From Aquibium microcysteis (GTDB taxonomy: Bacteria > Pseudomonadota > Alphaproteobacteria > Rhizobiales > Rhizobiaceae), in the NCBI RefSeq assembly GCF_014495845.1, contig NZ_CP061080.1, positions 2,345,001 to 2,409,000 on the forward strand: 64,000 nucleotides of DNA, read 5' to 3'. Below, piece by piece: positions 52,016 to 62,655 of the stretch. The translations under genes and the position numbers were made by a program. The notes under the pieces are model-generated. The model ran no database searches. It was not told the DNA's origin and saw only the letters and a program-made list of their open reading frames with translations. Position 1 is the first letter of the stretch, and each line of letters begins with the position of its first letter.

Positions 52016-53719
52016 ATGCAGGAAACCAGCCGCAGAGACACCGCCCCCGGCATCGCCCTTCCCGCACGCGCGCGCCGCGAGCGGCATCCGGCGGCCTTCG
52101 TCCTGGCGCTCGTCATCGCCGGGGTGGTCTTCGTTCCGGTCGCCGTGCTCGCTGCCATCGCCGTCACGGGCACTGGCGCCGACTGGCCCCACCTCGCCCG
52201 CAACGTCCTGCCGGGATCCGCCCGGACGACGCTCTGGCTGCTCCTGCTGGTGGCGGGCGGGACCGCCTCGATCGGCGTGACCACGGCCTGGCTGGTGGTC
52301 GCCTACGACTTCCCGCTGCGGCGGCTGCTGGCCTGGGCGCTGGTGCTGCCGCTCGCGGTGCCGACCTATCTCGCCGCCTACGCCTTCGGCGAGTTCTTCC
52401 ACTATACCGGTCCGGTGCAGAGCGCCGTGCGTGCGCTGTTCGGCTTCCAGACGATGCGCGACTACTGGTTTCCCGACATCCGGACGACCGGCGGCGCGGC
52501 CGTGGTTCTGTCGTCGGTGCTCTACCCCTACGTCTACCTGACGGCGCGGGTGGTCTTCATCATGCAGGGCCGCAACATCGCCGACGTGGCGCGCACCCTC
52601 GGCGCCGGCCCCGCCAAGGTGTTCTTCCGCATCCTGCTGCCGGTCGCCCGCCCCGCGATCCTCGCCGGCGTGGCGCTCGTGCTGATGGAAACCGTCAACG
52701 ACATCGGCGCGGTCGAATATCTCGGCGTGCGCACGCTCACCTTCTCGGTCTATTCGACCTGGCTCAACCGCGGCAGCCTGGAAGGCGCGGCCCAGATCGC
52801 CATGCTGATGCTGCTGCTGGTGCTCGGCCTCGTCTGGGCCGAGCAGTGGGCCCGCCGCCGCCAGCGCTTCCATGGCGCCCGGGCCACGCAGATGAAGGCC
52901 AGGCCGCCGCGGGTGCGCCTCGCCGGCTGGCGCGCCGGACTGGCGACGGCCGCGGCCATGCTCCCCGTGCTGGCGGGCTTCGGCATCCCGCTCGCCGTGT
53001 TCGGCGACTATGCGAGCCGAAGGCTCGACCAGATCGCGAGCCCCGCCCTGCACGCCGCCTTCGTCAACAGCATCCTCACCGCCGGCGCGACGGCGGTTCT
53101 GACGGTGGCAGCCGCGCTCGCGGTGATGAACGCGGCGCGGCTCTCCCGCTCGGCGGCGATGACGGCGGTCGCGCGCGTCGCGGCCGGCGGCTATGCGGTG
53201 CCGGGCACCATCCTCGGGCTGGGGCTGCTGTTCGCGCTGACCCGCTTCGACAACACGCTCGACGGCTTCGCCCGCGACCATTTCGGCGTCTCGACAGGCC
53301 TGCTTCTCACCGGCTCGGCGGGCGCCGTCGTTCTCGCCTGCACGATCCGCTTCCTGGCGCTGGCCGAAGGCGCCATCCGCTCGGGCCTGGAGAAGCTGCC
53401 GCGCAACATCGACGAGGCCGCCCGCAGCCTCGGCCGCCCGCCGCTGGCGAGCGCGCGCGAGATCCTGCTGCCGCTTCTGCGGCCCGCCCTCTTCACCGCC
53501 GCCGTCCTCGTCTTCGTCGACACGGTGAAGGAACTGTCGGCGACGATCCTGCTGCGTCCCTTCGGCTTCTCGACGCTCGCCACCCACGTCTACGAGAACG
53601 CCTCGCGCGGCGTGGTGGAGGACGGCGCCATCGCGGCGCTGCTCATCATCGTCACGGCGCTGGTGCCGGTGGTGCTTCTGTCGGGCGCGCTGATGCGCGA
53701 CGGCGACGCGGCGCTGTAG
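52016..53719 (+). CDS. fbpB: ferric-iron ABC transporter permease (fused two-domain)
   Basis: 567-aa inner-membrane permease with about twelve helices in two related halves, as usual for FbpB/FutB. Each half has an EAA-loop: DVARTLGAGPAKVFFRILLPVARP (near 185) and DEAARSLGRPPLASAREILLPLLRP (near 465). It should move iron delivered by the binding protein. No ATPase gene follows; the next feature is a terminator of the opposite strand, so an ATPase encoded elsewhere must be shared. Confidence 0.93.
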   Translation: MQETSRRDTAPGIALPARARRERHPAAFVLALVIAGVVFVPVAVLAAIAVTGTGADWPHLARNVLPGSARTTLWLLLLVAGGTASIGVTTAWLVVAYDFPLRRLLAWALVLPLAVPTYLAAYAFGEFFHYTGPVQSAVRALFGFQTMRDYWFPDIRTTGGAAVVLSSVLYPYVYLTARVVFIMQGRNIADVARTLGAGPAKVFFRILLPVARPAILAGVALVLMETVNDIGAVEYLGVRTLTFSVYSTWLNRGSLEGAAQIAMLMLLLVLGLVWAEQWARRRQRFHGARATQMKARPPRVRLAGWRAGLATAAAMLPVLAGFGIPLAVFGDYASRRLDQIASPALHAAFVNSILTAGATAVLTVAAALAVMNAARLSRSAAMTAVARVAAGGYAVPGTILGLGLLFALTRFDNTLDGFARDHFGVSTGLLLTGSAGAVVLACTIRFLALAEGAIRSGLEKLPRNIDEAARSLGRPPLASAREILLPLLRPALFTAAVLVFVDTVKELSATILLRPFGFSTLATHVYENASRGVVEDGAIAALLIIVTALVPVVLLSGALMRDGDAAL

Positions 53720-53768
53720 CGCCGTCCCGCGGCGAGCGCCCCGGGTCGCCGCAGCCCTGGCCGCGCGC

Positions 53769-53801
53769 AAAAAAAAGCGGGGCGTTCGTGAGAACGCCCC
53801 G
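53769..53801 (-). terminator. rho-independent terminator of the acetoacetyl-CoA synthetase gene
   Basis: CGGGGCGTTC and GAACGCCCCG form a perfect 10-bp stem with loop GTGA; on the minus strand eight U follow after one base. It lies about 210 nt past the synthetase stop and 50 nt past the convergent fbpB stop. Confidence 0.85.
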
Positions 53802-54010
53802 TCGAATTGGGATTGCTGTCAAAACGAGGACTTGAGCGAAACGAAGCCTGGAACAGGCGCGGGATTTCTCCCTCAAGTTAACGAGGAGTATCGGGGCCAA
53901 CCCTTAACGAAACCTTACCTGGTTAAGGAAAAGTCGAGAGACTGGATGGGTCACTTCCAACGAGGTAAATTTCCCCGGTCATCCTTCGTTAACCCTCGCC
54001 CCGCGCCGGC
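53802..54010. other. AT-rich stretch with several TTAA motifs
   Basis: Between the terminator and the synthetase stop the DNA is AT-rich for this genome, with GTTAAC, CTTAAC, GGTTAAG and GTTAAC words. TTAACGAAACCTTACC is a near-match to TTAA-N7-TTAA. As it is between convergent genes, a promoter role is unlikely, and I see no gene. Confidence 0.4.
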
Positions 54011-55969
<1,959 letters not shown>

Positions 55970-56142
55970 GGACATCCTCCTGATGGGCGATGCGTTATGC
56001 ATATTGCGCGGCGGGAGGGCAAGACGGCCGCAGGTTGCGCACCAGCGCCATCTGCGGGCCACAATGGATTGAAATGGCTCGCAGCGCGGCCTTCGCGAAG
56101 TGGCCGTCACGGCGCGAGCAGCGCGGGAAGCGACGAGGCGCG

Positions 56143-58002
56143 ATGCCATCCAAGGGGGCGAAACGGACGATCTGGGCCATCGCGACGCTGGCGATCCTCT
56201 GCCTCGCCGTCATCGCGCTGATTCCCTACATCGCCTCCACCCAGATCGTGCGCAACCGCATCGCCGCCGAACTCAGCGCCTGGAGCGGCTATCGCGTCGT
56301 CCTGAGCGGCATTCCGCGCATCCACGTCTGGCCGTCCTTCCATGCGGAACTGGCCGACGTCTCGCTGCAGGAATGGGGAAGGCCGGAAGCGCCGCCGGTG
56401 CTGCAGTCCGAGCGGGTGCAGATCGAACTGTCGGCCATCGCCGCGCTCCGGGGCGACATCACCTTCACCAAGGTCACGCTTCTGCGGCCGGTGCTGCGGG
56501 TATCCCACCAGGACGGCGTCGTCCCCTTCCCCGTTCCGCCCCGTGGCGGCCGCATGCTGCGCGCCATCGAGGCGGCACGCACGGTCGTGGACGAGAACCC
56601 TGCCAAGCCCGATGCCGCGCGCATGCCGTCTGACCCGCTGGGTTCGCTCGAACTGCTGGACGGACGCGTCGTTCGCCTCGATGCCACAGGCGAACACGAA
56701 GTCCTTTCCAGCATCACCGGCCGCGGGTCGTGGCCGACGCTCGACCGGCCGGCGTCGATCAGCATCAAGGCCATCTGGCGCGGGGAGAGCATCGCAGCGG
56801 AAGCAAGCGTCCAGCAGCCGCTGGCACTCCTCGCCGGTGGCAATTCGCGCACCTCCGTCTCGCTCGTGTCGACGCCGCTCAACGGCAGCTTCGAGGGCCT
56901 TGCGACCTTCTCCAGGCGAGGCTTCCTCGATGGCGTCATGAAGCTGTCCTCGCCGTCGCTGCGCAGGACCCTGGAATGGTCGCGGACCGACATCACCACC
57001 GGCGTCATCGCCGGAAACGCGTCGATTTCCGGACGCCTGATCGGCGACGCCCAGCGCCTGAAGCTGGAAGAGGCACAGCTGGCGCTCGGCGGTCACCCAG
57101 GAAACGGCCTGCTGGAGGTCTCGTTCGCCGGAAAGACGCCGGCCCTGTCGGGCACGCTGGCCTTCCAGTCGCTCGACCTCCGGGCCTTCCTCGGTACCTT
57201 CGTCCAGATTCCCGGCGACATCGGCAACTGGGCCGGCCCGATCGAGCTGGACTTCGCCCGGAAGCTTCAGCTGGACCTGCGACTGTCGGCAGCCCGCGCG
57301 ACCGCAGGTTCCCTCGAACTCGGCCAGCTCGCGGCAACGGCACAGATCAACGACGGCCTGGCCGCCTTCGACATCTCCGACGCCAGCGCCTTCGGCGGCA
57401 CCATCCAGGCGGGGCTTCGGATCGACCGGCGGACGGACACCGACAGGGCGGAACTCCGCTTCCTGGCGAGCGACGTCGACTTCAACGCGTTCGGAACCGC
57501 CATGGGCTTCGGAAGCGCCCTGCCCCAGGCCCGCGCGACCCTATCGGCACTGGTCGGCGGCCCGGCAAGAGGATGGGACGCCATGCTGGCGGGGGGCGAG
57601 GGCTCGATCTCGGTCAAGCTCGGTCCGGGTTCGGTGGCCTGGTTCGACCTGGATGCCTTCCGCGAGCGGGCTGCCGAAGGCGGCTTCTTCCCGCTCAACG
57701 AGGTCGCCGCCGGCACCATCGCCTTCGAGGCGGCCGAAGTCCGGTCCACCGTCACGGGCGGGGTGGCGAGGCTGGACGTCGCGAAGGTGATGCAGCCGCG
57801 CCAGGTCGTCAGGTTCAGCGGCATCCTGCCGCTGGTCGGACAGGGTATCGCGCTGTCCGGCACGATCATGCCGCGCGATCCGCCCGCCACCGACGGCACC
57901 ACCGTCCCGTCCGGCGCCGCACCACTGGCGGCCTTCTTCGTCGGCGGATCCTGGCGGTCGCCCTTCGTGTCGCCGCTGCTGGGCGACTTTCCGATGGAAT
58001 AG
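56143..58002 (+). CDS. AsmA-family protein
   Basis: 619-aa inner-membrane-anchored periplasmic protein. One N-terminal helix ([23 protein letters not shown]) is followed by AsmA blocks ([42 protein letters not shown]) and a C-terminal AsmA_2-like region ([36 protein letters not shown], and near the end [13 protein letters not shown]). AsmA proteins are thought to move lipids to the outer membrane. Start at 56143 precedes the helix; the frame is open from 55990. Confidence 0.9.
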   Translation: MPSKGAKRTIWAIATLAILCLAVIALIPYIASTQIVRNRIAAELSAWSGYRVVLSGIPRIHVWPSFHAELADVSLQEWGRPEAPPVLQSERVQIELSAIAALRGDITFTKVTLLRPVLRVSHQDGVVPFPVPPRGGRMLRAIEAARTVVDENPAKPDAARMPSDPLGSLELLDGRVVRLDATGEHEVLSSITGRGSWPTLDRPASISIKAIWRGESIAAEASVQQPLALLAGGNSRTSVSLVSTPLNGSFEGLATFSRRGFLDGVMKLSSPSLRRTLEWSRTDITTGVIAGNASISGRLIGDAQRLKLEEAQLALGGHPGNGLLEVSFAGKTPALSGTLAFQSLDLRAFLGTFVQIPGDIGNWAGPIELDFARKLQLDLRLSAARATAGSLELGQLAATAQINDGLAAFDISDASAFGGTIQAGLRIDRRTDTDRAELRFLASDVDFNAFGTAMGFGSALPQARATLSALVGGPARGWDAMLAGGEGSISVKLGPGSVAWFDLDAFRERAAEGGFFPLNEVAAGTIAFEAAEVRSTVTGGVARLDVAKVMQPRQVVRFSGILPLVGQGIALSGTIMPRDPPATDGTTVPSGAAPLAAFFVGGSWRSPFVSPLLGDFPME

Positions 58003-58103
58003 GCCATCCGCGCCCGCATCGACGGGCGAGATACTCACGCGGCACGAATCGCGCTACGCTCCCGACCGCGGCGGCTGTCAACAGGCCCGAAAGGCCATGA
58101 TCG

Positions 58104-58379
58104 ATGCCGCTGACGACCAGCGTCTCGGAGGGCGGATTGCTGCGTTACGTGTCGGCCGTGCTGAAGATCCTTCTCGTGTCGCTCGTGACCGGCGCCGCCC
58201 TGTCTGCATTCGACATCACCGCGGCGCAAGTGCTCGCCGAAGTCGGCCTGACGCCCGAGAACGTCCTGGACATGCTGCAGCGCGGGGGCGCCTGGGCAAT
58301 ACCGAACATCGTGCTCGGATCGATGGTGATCCTGCCGGTATGGCTGGTGATCTACCTCCTGCGGCCGCCGCGCAGCTGA
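58104..58379 (+). CDS. small inner-membrane protein (DUF6460-like)
   Basis: 91-aa protein with two helices: VSAVLKILLVSLVTGAALSAF and IPNIVLGSMVILPVWLVIYLLRPP. The segment between is AAQVLAEVGLTPENVLDMLQRGGAWA. It resembles short rhizobial membrane proteins listed as DUF6460, though I am not certain. It lies 100 bp after the AsmA gene on the same strand and is convergent with the pot operon. Confidence 0.75.
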   Translation: MPLTTSVSEGGLLRYVSAVLKILLVSLVTGAALSAFDITAAQVLAEVGLTPENVLDMLQRGGAWAIPNIVLGSMVILPVWLVIYLLRPPRS

Positions 58380-58424
58380 TGCCCGTGGCACGACGGCCCG
58401 CCGTCGTGCCGGTCCAGGCCTGCG

Positions 58425-59243
58425 TCAGGTGCGCTGCGCCGCCTGCTCGTCGCGCTGGCGCTGCACTTCCCGGCTCTTGTTGACGACCGAGGCGATCAGA
58501 ACGCCGGCCGCCACGATGCCGATCAGGATCGTGCAGGCGGCGTTGATTTCCGGCGTCACGCCCAGCCGCACCTGGCTGTAGATCTTCATCGGCAGCGTGG
58601 TCGCGCCCGGTCCCGAGGCGAAGCTCGCGATGACCAGATCGTCGAGCGACAGCGTGAAGGCGAGCATCCAGCCCGACACGATGGCCGGCAGGATGACCGG
58701 CAGCGTGATGGCGAAGAAGGTCTTCACCGGCGTCGCGCCGAGATCCATCGCGGCTTCCTCCAGCGAGCGATCGAAGGTGATCAGCCGCGACTGGACGACG
58801 ACGGCGACGAAGCACATGGAGAAGGTGATGTGAGCGAGGGTCACCGTGAGGAATCCGCGGTCGAGCCCGATCGCCACGAACAGCAAGAGCAGCGACAGGC
58901 CGGTGATGACCTCGGGCATGACCAGCGGCGCGAACACCATTCCGGAGAACAGCACCCTGCCGCGGAAGCGGGTGTAGCGGGTCAGCGCCAGTGCGGCGAG
59001 CGTCCCGAGAACCGTGGCGACGCTCGCCGACAGGAAGGCCACCCGCGCCGTCACCCAGGCCGCGTCGATGAGGCCCTGGTTGCGGAACAGCTCGCCGTAC
59101 CATTTCGTCGAGAAGCCGGACCAGACCGTGACGAGTTTGGACTCGTTGAAGGAAAAGACGACCAGCAGCACGATCGGCAGATAGAGGAAGGCGAAGCCCA
59201 GCACGATCGAGACGATGTTGAAACGGGACCAGGTGGTGTTCAT
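58425..59243 (-). CDS. potI: putrescine ABC transporter permease
   Basis: 272-aa permease with six helices and an EAA loop (LEEAAMDLGATPVKTFFAITLPVILPAIVSG). The opening FLYLPIVLLVVFSFNESKL and SLDDLVIASFASGPGATTLPMKIYSQVR are characteristic of PotC/PotI. It forms the membrane channel with PotH. Start at 59243; the frame is open to 59363. Last gene of the operon, 10 nt after potH. Confidence 0.94.
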   Translation of the reverse strand: MNTTWSRFNIVSIVLGFAFLYLPIVLLVVFSFNESKLVTVWSGFSTKWYGELFRNQGLIDAAWVTARVAFLSASVATVLGTLAALALTRYTRFRGRVLFSGMVFAPLVMPEVITGLSLLLLFVAIGLDRGFLTVTLAHITFSMCFVAVVVQSRLITFDRSLEEAAMDLGATPVKTFFAITLPVILPAIVSGWMLAFTLSLDDLVIASFASGPGATTLPMKIYSQVRLGVTPEINAACTILIGIVAAGVLIASVVNKSREVQRQRDEQAAQRT

Positions 59244-59253
59244 CGCGCCGCCC

Positions 59254-60216
59254 TCACCTGCCCTTTTCCAGCGCCCGCGCCTGCGCCTGCTGGAACAGCA
59301 TGATCGGCACGACGAGCAGCAGGAGCAGGATGACGGCGACAGCCGACGAGACCGGCCAGTCACGGTTGTTGAAGAACTCGTTCCAGAGCGTCTTGCCGAT
59401 CATGAGCGTCTGCGAGCCGCCGAGCAGATCCGGAATGACGAACTCGCCCATCGCCGGGATGAAGACCAGCATCGATCCCGCGACGACGCCGGGCAGCGCC
59501 AGGGGGAAGGTGATCTTCCAGAAGGCCGCCATCGGCGGGCAGCCGAGATCCTGCGCCGCCTCGATCAGCGAGTAGTCCATCTTCTCCAGCGCCGAGTAGA
59601 GCGGCAGCACCATGAAGGGAAGATAGGAATAGACGATGCCGATGTAGATGGCGGTGTTGGTGTTGAGGATGAGCAGCGGCGTGTCGATGGCGCCGGTCCA
59701 GATCAGGAACTGGTTGAGGAGGCCCTCCGGCTTCAGAATGCCGATCCAGGCGTAGACTCGGATCAGGAAACTCGTCCAGAACGGCAGGATCACCAGCATC
59801 AGAAGCGTCGGGCGCAGCGCGGCCGGCGCACGCGCCATGCCGTAGGCGATCGGGAACCCGACGGCGAGCGTGATCAGCGTCGAGACCGCGGCGATCGAGA
59901 TGCTGGAAACATAGGCGTTGAAGTAGAGCGCGTCGTCGGCCAGCCAGAGATAGTTGTCGAACGTCAGGTCGCGCAGTCCGGCGACGAGGCCGGAGAGACC
60001 CTCTTCGAGCGAGAACACCGGAAAATAGGGCGGCATCGCGATCGCCGTCGTCGACAGCGAAATCTTGAACACGATCAGGAAGGGAACGAGGAAGAAGACG
60101 AACAGCCACAGATACGGGACGATGATGACGAGGCGGTTGGCCAGGGCCTTGCCGAGCCCGCCAGTGCGCGCTGCGGGAGCAGCGTCCAGCCGGTCGGAAG
60201 CAATCGACTGTGCCAT
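59254..60216 (-). CDS. potH: putrescine ABC transporter permease
   Basis: 320-aa permease with a long cytoplasmic N-terminus, six helices and the EAA loop IEAAQDLGCPPMAAFWKITFPLALPGVVAGSML. PYLWLFVFFLVPFLIVFKISLS and GEFVIPDLLGGSQTLMIGKTLWNEFF are PotB/PotH signatures. It starts 4 nt after potG ends. Confidence 0.94.
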   Translation of the reverse strand: MAQSIASDRLDAAPAARTGGLGKALANRLVIIVPYLWLFVFFLVPFLIVFKISLSTTAIAMPPYFPVFSLEEGLSGLVAGLRDLTFDNYLWLADDALYFNAYVSSISIAAVSTLITLAVGFPIAYGMARAPAALRPTLLMLVILPFWTSFLIRVYAWIGILKPEGLLNQFLIWTGAIDTPLLILNTNTAIYIGIVYSYLPFMVLPLYSALEKMDYSLIEAAQDLGCPPMAAFWKITFPLALPGVVAGSMLVFIPAMGEFVIPDLLGGSQTLMIGKTLWNEFFNNRDWPVSSAVAVILLLLLVVPIMLFQQAQARALEKGR

Positions 60217-60220
60217 GGCG

Positions 60221-61363
60221 CTACCTCGTCAGAACGACGCCGGCATCCGGCGCGAAGGACACCCAGGCGCGGTCGTTCCAGGTCAGCTGGTCTTCGCTGA
60301 CGCGCGCGCTGTTGAGCGCGCTCGCCTTGACCACCTGCCCGTCGGCCAGACGCACGTGGTAGACCGTCATGTCGCCGAGATAGGCGAGGTCGAAGATCTC
60401 GCCCGGCATGACGTTGGGCGTTCCTTCCGCGGGCTGGCGCGGTGAAACCCGGATCTTCTCCGGACGGATCGCGAAGGCGACCTCTCCCGAACTGACGGCG
60501 TCGGGCGCGTTCTCGACCAGGATTTCCGCGCCGCTGGCACCCTTGATGCGCAGCGTCGCACCCTCGCGTGCCATCACGCGGCCTTCGAGCAGGTTGACCG
60601 TACCGACGAAGCCGGCGACGAAGCGCGACGCCGGGGCCTCGTAGATTTCGGCCGGGGTTGCGACCTGCATCACCTGGCCCTTGTCCAGGATCGCGATGCG
60701 GTCGGCCATGGTCATGGCCTCCTCCTGGTCGTGCGTGACGACCACGAAGGTGAGGCCGAGATTCTGCTGCAGATCCATCAGCTCGAACTGGGTTTCCTCG
60801 CGCAGCTTCTTGTCGAGCGCGCCGAGCGGCTCGTCGAGCAGGAGCACCTTCGGCCGCTTGGCGACTGAGCGGGCGAGCGCGACGCGCTGGCGCTGGCCGC
60901 CCGACAGCTGGTGCGGCTTGCGCCGGGCGAACTGCTCGAGCTTGACCAGCTTCAGCATCTCGGCGACGCGTTCGGCGATCTGTGCCTTCGGCATGCCGTC
61001 CTGCTTCAGGCCGAAGGCGATGTTCTGTTCCACGCTCATGTGCGGGAACAGCGCGTAGGACTGGAACATCATGTTGACAGGCCGCCGGTAGGGCGGGATG
61101 CCGCGCAGGTCCTGGCCGTCGAGCAGGATGCGCCCCGACGTCGGCTCCTCGAAGCCGGCCAGCATGCGCAGCAGCGTGGACTTGCCGCAGCCCGATGCAC
61201 CCAGGAGGGCGAAGAACTCGCGCTCGTAGATGGCGAGCGACAGGTCGTTCACGGCGACGAAGTCGCCGAAACGCTTGGTGATGTTCTCGAAGGAGATGTA
61301 GGGCTTGGCGGCCGGATCGGCCCAGGGCGCGAAGCTTCTGCGAATGCTGCCGAGCGATTTCAT
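60221..61363 (-). CDS. potG: putrescine ABC transporter ATP-binding protein
   Basis: 380-aa ATPase. Walker [13 protein letters not shown]-loop [12 protein letters not shown], signature [14 protein letters not shown], Walker [18 protein letters not shown] and the His switch [18 protein letters not shown] are all intact. A C-terminal TOBE domain (about 290-375) follows. Energises PotHI. A perfect 10-bp hairpin lies between potF and potG and may lower its expression relative to the binding protein. Confidence 0.96.
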   Translation of the reverse strand: MKSLGSIRRSFAPWADPAAKPYISFENITKRFGDFVAVNDLSLAIYEREFFALLGASGCGKSTLLRMLAGFEEPTSGRILLDGQDLRGIPPYRRPVNMMFQSYALFPHMSVEQNIAFGLKQDGMPKAQIAERVAEMLKLVKLEQFARRKPHQLSGGQRQRVALARSVAKRPKVLLLDEPLGALDKKLREETQFELMDLQQNLGLTFVVVTHDQEEAMTMADRIAILDKGQVMQVATPAEIYEAPASRFVAGFVGTVNLLEGRVMAREGATLRIKGASGAEILVENAPDAVSSGEVAFAIRPEKIRVSPRQPAEGTPNVMPGEIFDLAYLGDMTVYHVRLADGQVVKASALNSARVSEDQLTWNDRAWVSFAPDAGVVLTR

Positions 61364-61397
61364 GTGGTCCCCAGGTTACCCGCTTCCCCAAAAGCGA

Positions 61398-61423
61398 GGC
61401 CCCCGGCGCTGCCGCCGGGGGCC
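61398..61423 (-). terminator. hairpin between potF and potG (probable attenuator)
   Basis: GGCCCCCGGC and GCCGGGGGCC make a perfect 10-bp G/C stem with a 6-nt loop. On the transcribed strand it is followed by TCGCTTTTGG. It lies 11 nt after the potF stop. It may partly stop transcription or protect the potF mRNA. Confidence 0.6.
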
Positions 61424-61434
61424 GGATCGTTCGC

Positions 61435-62529
61435 CTATTGACCCGTCACGACCCGGGTCCAGATCCGCGTCACGAGGCGCTGCGTCCTGGCATCGAGGGG
61501 AACGGTGGTGAAGAGCTTGTTCATGGTCTCGTCGTCCGGATAGACCGCCGGGTCGCCGATCACCGCCTCGTCGAGCAGGTCCTTCGAGGCCGCGTTGCCG
61601 TTGGCGTAGAAGACGTAGTTCGACGCCTTCGCGATGACGTCGGGCCGCATCATGTAGTTCAGGAACGCATGCGCTTCCTCGGGATGCGGCGCGTCGGCTG
61701 GAATGGCCATCTGGTCGAACCACATCTGCGCGCCCTGCTTGGGGATCGAATAGGAGATCGCCACGCCCTGGTCCGCTTCGGCGGCGCGGTCACGTGCCTG
61801 GAACATGTCGCCGGACCAGCCGACGGCCAGACAGATGTCGCCATTGGCGAGCGCGTTGATGTATTCGGACGAATGGAACTTGCGGATCGACGGACGGATC
61901 GACAGGAGCAGTTCCTCGGCCTTGCCGAGATCGTCGGGACTGGTGGTGTTCGGGTCGAGCCCGAGATAGTTGAGCGCGGCGGGGATCATCTCGGCCGGCG
62001 CGTCCAGCATGTAGACGCCGCAGTCGGCGAGCTTGGCGATCATCTCCGGATTGAAGACGACGTCCCAGCTGTCGATCTTCTCGATCCCGAGCGCGTCCTG
62101 CACCTTGTTGACGTTGTAGCCGATGCCCGTGGTGCCCCACATGTAGTTGATCGAGTACTCGTTGCCGGGATCGTACTTGGCCGTCCGTTCCGACACCACG
62201 TCCCACATGTTGGAGAGGTTCGGCAACTTGGACTTGTCGAGCTTCTGGAAGACGCCGGCCTGGATCTGCCTGGCGAGGAAGGTGCCCGTCGGCACGACGA
62301 CGTCGTAGCCGGTGCCGCCGGCGAGCAGCTTCGTCTCCAGGATCTCGTTCGAATCGAAGACGTCGTAGACGACCTTGATGCCGGTTTCCTTCGTGAAATC
62401 TTCCAGGATCGTATCGTCGATGTAATCGGACCAGTTGTAGACGTTGACGGTCCGGTCCTGCGCCGATGCCCCGGACGAGACGAGCGCGGCAAGAGCCGTC
62501 GCCGCCAGAAGATGTGTCTTTCGCTTCAT
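61435..62529 (-). CDS. potF: putrescine-binding periplasmic protein
   Basis: 364-aa binding protein with a signal peptide (MKRKTHLLAATALAALVSSGASA) and the polyamine-binding motifs VNVYNWSDYIDDTILEDFTKETGI, YDVVVPTGTFLARQI, CLAVGWSGDMFQARD and FLNYMMRPDVIAKASNYVFYANGN. The Trp-Ser-Asp-Tyr block is the putrescine-site signature. Start 62529 has AGAGGAG upstream; the frame opens at 62652. First gene of potFGHI, after the glutamine synthetase-like gene. Confidence 0.95.
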   Translation of the reverse strand: MKRKTHLLAATALAALVSSGASAQDRTVNVYNWSDYIDDTILEDFTKETGIKVVYDVFDSNEILETKLLAGGTGYDVVVPTGTFLARQIQAGVFQKLDKSKLPNLSNMWDVVSERTAKYDPGNEYSINYMWGTTGIGYNVNKVQDALGIEKIDSWDVVFNPEMIAKLADCGVYMLDAPAEMIPAALNYLGLDPNTTSPDDLGKAEELLLSIRPSIRKFHSSEYINALANGDICLAVGWSGDMFQARDRAAEADQGVAISYSIPKQGAQMWFDQMAIPADAPHPEEAHAFLNYMMRPDVIAKASNYVFYANGNAASKDLLDEAVIGDPAVYPDDETMNKLFTTVPLDARTQRLVTRIWTRVVTGQ

Positions 62530-62655
62530 CGCGATTTCTCCTCTTGTTATGCCCCGTTTCCCGGCTCGCGCGAGTGATGCAACGCGGCCAGGTTTCAGTC
62601 CTTTGAGACTATTGGCGTTTTCGCACTGCGACAAGCGCCAATTTCCCGTCATCCC

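Noticed and set aside
52016..53719. The long antisense frame on the minus strand (51761-53770)
   Set aside because: It is His/Arg/Gly/Glu-rich antisense of a clear permease, with no domain.
53850..54000. Functional CtrA site among the TTAA words
   Set aside because: No exact TTAA-N7-TTAA is present and the location is between gene ends.
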